A model generated the notes under the pieces. That model was not told the DNA's origin and ran no database searches. It was given only the letters and a program-made list of their open reading frames with translations. Positions 57,223 through 64,000 of a stretch of DNA of 64,000 nucleotides are shown here, piece after piece. Location of the stretch: NCBI RefSeq assembly GCF_033115175.1, contig NC_084837.1, positions 29,900,266-29,964,265 of the forward strand, in the 5' to 3' direction. The translations under genes were made by a program, and so were the position numbers. Each line of letters opens with the position of its first letter. Position 1 is the stretch's first letter. This DNA is from Lepus europaeus. Taxonomy: Eukaryota > Chordata > Mammalia > Lagomorpha > Leporidae.

Positions 57223-57377
57223 TAAAGTGTCTAATTCTAATAGTTACAAATTAATAAAAATTATCATTTATTCCAGGCCTAAAAGTCTATAAATACCCAT
57301 CTTTAATTTTGCCTATTTTGAGCATTGCCAAATTTCTGTCAAGGTGGTAGCTTTCCTACCACAGTGAGCTTGTTTGT

Positions 57378-57714
57378 CGGGGCCAGCGCTGTGGCGCAGC
57401 AGGTTAGAGCCCTGGCTTGAAGCGCCAGCATCCCATATGGGCATCAGTTCTAGTCCTGGCTGCTCCACTTCCAATCCAGCTCTCTGCTATCACCTGGGTG
57501 AGCAGTAGAAGATGGCCCAAGTCCTTGGGCCCCTACACCTACATGGGAGACCCGGAGGAAGCTCCTGGCTCCTGGCTTCGAACCGGCACAGCCCTAGCCA
57601 TTGCCGTCAATTGGGGAGTGAACCAGCAGATGGAAGACCTCTCTCTCTGTCTTTACCTCTCTCCGTAACTCTGTCTGTCATACAAATAAAATATATATTT
57701 TAAAAGGGGGGGAG
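57378..57714 (+). mobile_element. C-SINE, full length, with TSD
   Basis: Head GGGGCCAGCGCTGTGGCGCA is close to the youngest consensus. TSD GCTTGTTTGT at 57368-57377 and 57715-57724. Confidence 0.93.
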
Positions 57715-58103
57715 GCTTGTTTGTAGTTGTTTAAGAAGCATTTTGAATATACATAATTTGTATTCAAATTTACTGTAATCTTTTATTATATCATTTTTAT
57801 TGTTATTATTTTTATTCATGAGTAACTTTAAAAAGTTAATGAAATCTAATCTTTTGAAGAGAACTGATTAAACAAATTCACCATGAATTATTCAGCTCAC
57901 TAGGATACTTTCCCTTATTGACCTAATAAGAAAATGGGTACTTATGACATTCATGTTGAGGTGGAGTGAAAGCAATGAGGTCCAATTCCGAACTTGATAT
58001 TTTAGCAGCTATTCTATTCCATATAAGACACATCACTATATTTTAATACATCCAAACCCCTTGAAAGACTCTCAAGGCTCTGACTCATCAGAACCAAGAT
58101 TCT

Positions 58104-58361
58104 TGGGGCTGGTGCTGTAGCAGCGAATAAGACCATTGCCTGCAGTGTCGGCGTCCCATATGGGCACTGGTTCAAATCCTGGCTGCTCCACTTCCAGTCC
58201 AGCTCTCTGATATGGCCTGGGAAAGCATTAGAAGATGGCCCATATGCTTGGGTCCCTGCGCCCACACAGGAGACGCGATAGAAGCTTCTGGCTCCTGATT
58301 TCGGATTGGCTCAGCTCCAGCCATTGTGGCCATCTAGGGAGTGAACCAGCAGATGGAAGAC

Positions 58362-58407
<46 letters not shown>

Positions 58408-58472
58408 ATGCCTCTCTGTAATTCTACCTTTCAAATAAATAAAAATAACTCTTAAAAAAAATGAAAAAAGAA
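58104..58472 (+). mobile_element. C-SINE, full length, with TSD
   Basis: Head GGGGCTGGTGCTGTAGCAGC, long (TC)n near 58364-58402, tail AAATAAATAAAAATAAC. Flanks AGAACCAAGATTCT (58090-58103) and AGAATCGAGATTTT (58473-58486) are a diverged TSD. Confidence 0.9.
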
Positions 58473-58486
58473 AGAATCGAGATTTT

Positions 58487-60363
58487 CACAAATGCCCAAG
58501 CCTGTGAGACTTCCTGGCATCAGAACTTCAAAGATATCTCTTGGCCATCCCTTTCAGACTTTCACTTACAATATAAAAATTAACTTAGGTAACTAAAATG
58601 CATATTTGTAAACAAAGATATTAAGTTCCTGGGATATACTTTTAATTATTTAAATGTAATCATAATTTTTAAGGCAATAGCAATTTATCAAAGAGCAAAA
58701 TGAGCTTATCCAAAAAAATCAAGGTTCTGAGAACAATGCAAATATTTATTAAGTATATCTATAACATACATTAATTTTGAACTAATAATTCTATTTCTAA
58801 GGGTCTTACATGAGAAAAAAATGTAAAATTTTATAAGATGTATTTACAAATTACATCTATAAAATATGCAACTTTTAGAATAGAAAGAAATTTCAAACTG
58901 TTAACTAACAGTGGTTATCTATGAAGCATAATGTTTCCCTCAATAATTTTCTATAGTTTACAAGTTCCCCTTTGCCTTGCATTTATTAATTTTATAATCA
59001 GAATATGTAAGCTGGGAGAGGGGAGATTCCAAATAAATGAAACCACACATTCAGGGCCAAAAGTTCCTTTCTTCCCACTTCCTATCCTGTCTATTAATTA
59101 TTAGTCTTGGCACTTTGATAATGTTAAACTTAAATTGTAAAACATAAACAGAATCTCCAGACAAATTTTCCAAAAAATCATAAATCATAGATTTGGCAGG
59201 CACATCCTGTCTTACAGGGCAGGTCCATATCATGCCAAATGTGGAATGCTTTCTCAATACATGTGCTAAGCCATGCTGAGTATGTTCAGCATTGTATATT
59301 TCAAGCCTGTATATTTCAGTTACATAAGCTATCTTTTTTATGTTTTAGAAAAGTACAAAAATGCAATATGGCTACTATTAACAAAGCAATGCTGTGAATT
59401 CAGTGAAAGCTTTATTATCCTCACTTACTACATTATTCTTGAGATCAAAGTTTGTTATCATCTTGCTCAATAACTTCCATTTAAAATTTTCTCTGCATCC
59501 AAATGAAAGGAAATATTGAGGTGCATGATGTGATTCTGAAGATCTAAGACTCCAAATACTTTGAGACTTCAGAAGTGCAGCTATACAAAACCACAGAGGA
59601 CTACAAAGCAGGATGAAATATTAGCCACGGCCCTTGTGTAGATACAGCCAAAGGAGTGCATTTGGCTTGACGTACTCAATTATTTATTACTGTTGAACTC
59701 ATCTCCAACGTGAGTACTGTAGTACCTCTGGAAAAGATTTTAGAAACTTATGTATGTGTCAAGTATAAGAGAAAGAGAGAGAGAGAGACTGAATTAACAT
59801 ACAGACTGAGTCTATCATCATCAATAATACCATAAAAGCATAGTGTAAAATATTTCCAAATCCTCTCTGGTTAGTAAGAAAGCTCAGGGTCTGATCTCAT
59901 AAGTTCCTAAGGTCCTGATTTACTATCATTGTTTTCAACATTTTGGTCACTTGTTCATAATAAAGTTGAAATCATCATGGTCCTTTTCCATTTAGATATA
60001 GTTCTATTTCAATGCTTCCTAGTTCAGGAAACAAAACATTGTGTTGGGTGTATGGCTTTGTAATAGGAAAGCAAATGTAGAGGATATGGCAATAAAATAT
60101 TTCTGATACATCAAACCTTGCTACTGGTAGAAAAAAAGCTACTACTTTTCCACAGTTATCTTAATAATGAAATATCTAACCACTGAAGGGGGTTAATATC
60201 ATAACTACTTCTTTAGGAATATATGCTTTACTGATGCTAATAAGACTTGACATCCACTTTATTTTTCTTCATTGGTACTTTATGTTACCTAATTTTGGGA
60301 CATTACATCAATAACTTAACATCTTCTAGATTCATTGGGGGAAAAAGCAAATCAAAAGGAATA
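58487..60363. other. Unassigned AT-rich sequence, 1.9 kb
   Basis: No gene, RNA or familiar repeat recognised. A short (GA)n lies at 59772-59787. Confidence 0.45.
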
Positions 60364-60377
60364 AGAAATCGGCTTTT

Positions 60378-60480
60378 GTGCTCACTTCCGCAGCACTTAT
60401 ACTAAAATTGGAATGCACAGAACACGAGCAAGGCCCCTGCACAAGGATGACATGCAAATTCGTAAAGTGTTCCATATTTT
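60378..60480 (+). pseudogene. RNU6 pseudogene: U6 snRNA retropseudogene
   Basis: The 103-bp sequence is U6 spliceosomal RNA: GTGCTCACTTCCGCAGCAC 5' stem, ACTAAAATTGGAA, a decayed ACAGA-box region, GGCCCCTGCACAAGGATGAC and ATGCAAATTCGTAAAGTGTT to the T-run end. Substitutions such as CACTTCCGC and the altered segment GCACAGAACACGAGCAAGG (which loses the ACAGAGA context) argue against function. An A-rich tail follows, and AGAAAT(C/T)GGCTTT flanks it at 60364-60376 and 60501-60513, the mark of L1-mediated retroposition. I see no upstream PSE or TATA arrangement typical of a real U6 gene. Confidence 0.93.
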
Positions 60481-60683
60481 TAAAAAAATAGAAAAAAAAA
60501 AGAAATTGGCTTTGATTTCCCCAAGATGATTCTATTAAAGTATCTTTTATCAAGAGAACTTTACTAAGTATCCATAAACAGCTTTGCTCATTTAGTCACA
60601 TCCATTCATCACATAATTATGGAACATCTGTTATGTTCATGGCCTTATTGTAGGCCCTAGAGATGCAAGAATGAAGAAGAGAG

Positions 60684-61021
60684 GGGGCCAGTCCTGTGTC
60701 ATAGCAGGTAAAGCAGCCACCTGCAGTGCTGGCCACCCATATGGGCGCTGGTTCAAGTCTTGGCTGCTCACTTCTGATCCAGCTCCCTGCAGTTGTGCCT
60801 CGAAAAGCAGTGGAAGATGATCCAAGTTCTTGGATCCCTGCCACCCAGATGGGAAACCTTGAAGAAGCTCCTGGCTTCCAATCAGCCCAGCTCCAGTTGT
60901 TGCGGTCATTTGGAGAACAAACCAGTGGATGGAAGACTGATCTCTCTCTCTCTCTCTCGCTCTCGCTCTCGCTCTCTCGCTCACTCTCTCTTTTCAAATA
61001 AAATTAGTAAATCTTAAAAAA
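60684..61021 (+). mobile_element. C-SINE, full length, with TSD
   Basis: Head GGGGCCAGTCCTGTGTCATA; TC/CG-variant pyrimidine tract; tail AAATAAAATTAGTAAATC. TSD AAT(G/A)AAGAAGAGAG at 60670-60683 and 61022-61035. Confidence 0.93.
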
Positions 61022-61094
61022 AATAAAGAAGAGAGATTCAGATTATACAGCTGTGAATAGTATCTTCGGCTACATTTTAAAATTTTAAGATTAT

Positions 61095-61408
61095 GGGGCT
61101 GACGCTGTAGCGTAGCAGGTAAAGTCACTGCCTGCAGTGCCAGCATCCCATATAGGTGCCAGTTCGAGTACCAGCTGCTCCACTTCCCATCTAGCTCTCT
61201 GCTATGGCCTGGGAAGGCAGTAGAAGATGGCCCAAGTCCTTGGGACCCTGTCCCTGGAAGAAGCTCCTGGCTCCTGGTTTCAGAATGGCGGTGCAGCTCT
61301 AGCCGCTGCAGCCATTTGGGGAGTGAACCAGCGGATTGAAGACCTCTCTCTCTCTCTCTACCTCTGCCTCTCTGTAACTCTGCCTTTCAAATAAATAATC
61401 TTTTAAAA
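61095..61408 (+). mobile_element. C-SINE, nearly full length
   Basis: Head GGGGCTGACGCTGTAGCGTA, tail AAATAAATAATCTTTTAAA. Flanks AATTTTAAGATTAT and AATTTTTAAGAGTATT are similar A/T-rich TSD candidates. A short deletion removes part of the CACCCATGTGGGAGAC block. Confidence 0.88.
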
Positions 61409-61502
61409 ATTTTTAAGAGTATTACAATGATTTTTAAAAATTACTTAGATTTTGTAATGATTCTATTAAACTAATTAAGACTTTAAAACATCCAGAAGAT
61501 AA

Positions 61503-61772
61503 TGGGACAGACATTGTGGTTCAGTGGGTTAAGCCACCACTTATAATATCAGCATCTGATATCTAAGTGGCAGTTTGGGTCCCAGCTACTCTACTTCTGA
61601 CTTGGCTTCTTGCTAACACATCTGAGAAAGCAATAGAAGATGGTCCAACTACTTAGGTCCCTCCCAACCACTGCAGGAGACAGAGATAAAGTTTCTGACT
61701 CCTGGCTTCAGCCTGGTCCAGACCTGGCTGTTTTTGGCCATTTGAAGCAAACCAGCATATGGAAGATCGATT

Positions 61773-61813
<41 letters not shown>

Positions 61814-61880
61814 TGCACATGCGCATGTGCACACTCTAACTCTAACTTTCAAATAAATAAATCTTTACCAAAAAAATTCT
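61503..61880 (+). mobile_element. C-SINE, older, with expanded TC tract
   Basis: TGGGACAGACATTGTGGTTC head, diverged body, GATCGATTGATC then a (TC)n of ~18 units, a GTGCACATGCGC insertion and the AAATAAATAAATC tail. GAAGATAA at 61495-61502 and 61881-61888 is a short TSD. Confidence 0.85.
61812..61834. repeat. 20-bp palindrome in alternating purine-pyrimidine tract
   Basis: GTGCACATGC followed by its exact inverse (61813-61832) is a spacer-free palindrome. The 23 bases 61812-61834 alternate strictly between purine and pyrimidine, the sequence type most prone to Z-DNA. It directly follows the SINE (TC)n tract. Confidence 0.9.
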
Positions 61881-61888
61881 GAAGATAA

Positions 61889-62586
61889 AAAAAATTGCTT
61901 CCTATTAATACAAAAAATGATTTATTTCCTATCACTGCATGTTAACTCCAAAGAGAATTTTTTAATAAGTTATTTTTCTAATATTAAGGAATAAAGTCTA
62001 CTCCAGATAAGTAGCCATAAATAAAACTATTCAAAGTAGTGTTGTAAGTATTAGATGCCAACAAAGAAGTCATGATTTTTTGTCACTTTGTAGACAAGAT
62101 TGTCTACATATTAGTCCCCTAAACCATTGACAACAAAGGTAATTTATTTCCAAATCAACACCTTCCCTTCCATGCCCCAGAATAGAAAACAATTGCTAAA
62201 ATCATAGGAACAAAAACAAACATTAATTTGCAAAATGCTGTTTATTAGATTCACAGCTGGAAAGCTAATAAACTTCGGAAAGATATTTTCCACTCTAGTC
62301 CAACTCAAATGATAAGAGTCTACATCTTCATTTAACAGAAAATAAGTCTCAAAGACAGAGATTAATTTCTAAATCCTTGCCATTCATCATCAAGGGCAAA
62401 TTAGGTAGCTGCTTGCTTCTTATACCATTTCAATAATTCATAAGATTCTCCTGCAAAGGTTGCATCAGTTAAATCTCTAAGAGTAAAGTGTCTTAATAGC
62501 TGAATCCACCATGTGAGGTAGTTCAAATAACTGACTTTGACATTTCATGAACTAAGCAATACCTAATCTGAATGGGATGAAACCTC

Positions 62587-62596
<10 letters not shown>
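61889..62596. other. Unassigned sequence
   Basis: No gene or named repeat recognised. Confidence 0.45.
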
Positions 62597-62619
<23 letters not shown>

Positions 62620-63050
62620 GAGTGATAAGGCTTTATTGGGGATGGGGCATTCGTCAGAACAGAAGGGACAGACAGTGCCCAGTCACTCGGAGTGGGGGAG
62701 AGCAAGGTTACATGGTTGAATGGAGAGAATACACCCGGGCAGCCCAGGCAGGCAGCTCAGCTGAGAGCAGAGGGCTGAGCGCCAAACCTCTTGCAACTAT
62801 CAAATTCAGTTCTGGCCAAAACTGAGAAGGACCTTCTGCTTTTGGAGTCTTCTCATAACCTTGTCTTTGACCTTTATTCACCTCCGCACTCACCTTTTCT
62901 CAGCTGCCTGGAGCCTGAACCATCCCTCTTCATGTCCAGAGACTGCACTACAGAGTTAATTCCTGTTCCCCTCATTGTATTGAGGACTCACATTATCAGA
63001 AAAGAGGCTGTTTGAACTGATTTCCACTAAAATGTGACTAATAGGGTGTT
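62597..63050 (-). other. Poly(A)-tailed retrocopy of unknown transcript
   Basis: On the minus strand, CCCCATCCCCAATAAAGCC has AATAAA at 62632-62637, about 16 bases before the A20 tail (T run 62597-62616). Upstream sequence to roughly 63000 is GC-richer than its surroundings and includes a 61-codon frame (62893-62708) without a recognisable family. The end resembles an mRNA 3' end or an LTR R region, much like the 3' end at 27700. The 5' boundary and TSD are not clear. Confidence 0.55.
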
Positions 63051-63383
63051 TACTCTCTCAGGGGTATTGGCCATTGAGAGCAAATAGAAAAGAAACAGAA
63101 AAAGTTGTTAATGCTAAATAGCCAGTATTGTACTGTGGTAATTCTGGATTGTAACAAAGCAAAATAAAAAATTTCAAGAAATTTGTGTAGGGCAAAAAAT
63201 ATTGGACTGAAATACTGCTCAGGTAAGATCTCATTCCAACCAGTTGGTCTTGTTCCAAGTTAGTAAGCTAATCAGTCCCTCTATTTCTTTGGCACCCTAA
63301 AATTATCTGTTTCGTTACTCACCTATTGTAAAGTACTTCTTTTACCCACTTAATTCTCAAACGCTTTTCCAATGTATATTCTG
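63051..63383. other. Unassigned AT-rich sequence
   Basis: Nothing recognised. Confidence 0.45.
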
Positions 63384-63850
63384 TTCTAGACATTTTGGAG
63401 CCCCAAAGGTGCATTGGTGAAAGAACAATCAGCCTGCCCTCATGGAACCTACATTCTAGTGGTGAAAACCATGCAGTATGGAAGTAAAGAAATAAGTAAA
63501 CATGATAATTTCATATTGTACAAAACCTATGGGGAAATTAAAAAGGTGTTGAAATAGATTGTGCCAAGCAGAGGCTCAAAACACAGCAAGTTGAGAGAAA
63601 AAGCAGTTTCTTGAGAAAAAGCAAGTTCTCTCTGAAAAGCTAACTTGACCTGAGATCTAAAGGGTGAGAATGAGCCATCCAGGCAAACTGCTAGGGGAAA
63701 GCATTTCAGGCAGAATGAATGGCATGTGAAAAGATCCTATATGAGCTTGGAAAGACAGGCAGGAGCCAGACCCAGGGGATCTGGATTTTCTGTTCTGCAC
63801 CAGTGGAAAGTCATGGTAAAATTTATCAAGATGGCAGGGTCTGGGGCTGG
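63384..63850 (+). repeat. Ancient unassigned repeat
   Basis: GCCTGCCCTCATGGAACCTAC, ATTCTAGTGGTGAAAACC, GAGCCATCCAGGCAAACTG and AAGCATTTCAGGCAGAATG match in order a common old mammalian family also suspected near 8075 and 11240. Non-coding. Confidence 0.45.
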
Positions 63851-64000
63851 GACAGGATGGGTGGGAGAGGAGGGCTGTCAATTTCTCTCACATCCCACAT
63901 GTAATTTATCAGTCATTTCTATCTTCAAAAATGTATATTCTAAATCCTACTATTTCTTATCACCTCCATTTTTGAGGCAGTGTATGCCCACATTATCTCT

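Noticed and set aside
1..64000. CRISPR array, operon, prophage or bacterial mobile system
   Set aside because: Direct repeats here are SINE/L1 copies and TSDs; sequence style, polyadenylation signals and MIR/L2/MER fossils show mammalian DNA.

Overview
This is non-coding, AT-rich mammalian DNA. The signature repeat is a tRNA-derived SINE of about 330-350 bp. It opens GGCCGGCGC(C/T)(A/G)TGGC, has the internal motif ATGGCCCAAGT, ends in a (TC)n tract followed by TAAATAAATAAATC-like A-rich sequence, and is usually flanked by 10-16 bp target-site duplications (TSDs). This is the C-SINE of lagomorphs. Together with a lagomorph-type L1 whose 3' UTR carries a G-rich polypurine block and ends ATTCATTAAATAAAAGTTAAAA, it points to rabbit (Oryctolagus) or a close relative. 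I found no coding exon, CpG-island promoter, tRNA or bacterial-type feature. Every open frame I examined is either inside a transposon or too short and featureless to call a gene.

Layout. 1-4.6 kb: old L1 3' end, C-SINEs, MER20-like and MER5A-like DNA-transposon fossils. 5-7.3 kb: an L2 element split by one composite insertion (an unclassified 1.17-kb retroposed unit fused to an L1 3' UTR). 8.5-11.2 kb: reverse-strand 5' half of an ancient L1. 11.2-13 kb: ancient repeat split by a MaLR-like LTR and a C-SINE. 13-24 kb: C-SINEs, two of them nested inside older C-SINEs. 24-26.6 kb: mostly unassigned. 26.8-32.7 kb: a reverse-strand L1 with its 5' end and matching TSDs but most of ORF2 missing, hosting two nested insertions. 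33-36.6 kb: old L1 3' end and unassigned DNA. 36.6-38.2 kb: an L1 3' end and a C-SINE at one shared target site. 39.3-42.5 kb: ancient L1. 44.4-49.4 kb: the most complete L1 ORF2 in the window (decayed). 49.5-50.3 kb: L1 with a duplicated 3' UTR. 52-54 kb: internally deleted L1, MaLR-like LTR, MIR. 55-62 kb: C-SINEs, an inverted head-to-head SINE and a U6 snRNA retropseudogene. 62.6-63.9 kb: a poly(A)-tailed retrocopy and an ancient repeat.

The genes do not 'work together' because no functional gene is visible; L1 machinery explains nearly all the structure. The most notable observations are (i) a two-module L1 3' UTR with the same spacer at two loci, one copy bounded by a perfect 18-bp TSD; (ii) a chimeric retroposon bounded by one TSD inside an L2; (iii) a two-copy unclassified polyadenylated unit; (iv) an L1 and a SINE sharing one 14-bp target; (v) a foldback SINE. 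I did not find a convincing new biological system. Family names rest on recognition by eye, without any database search.
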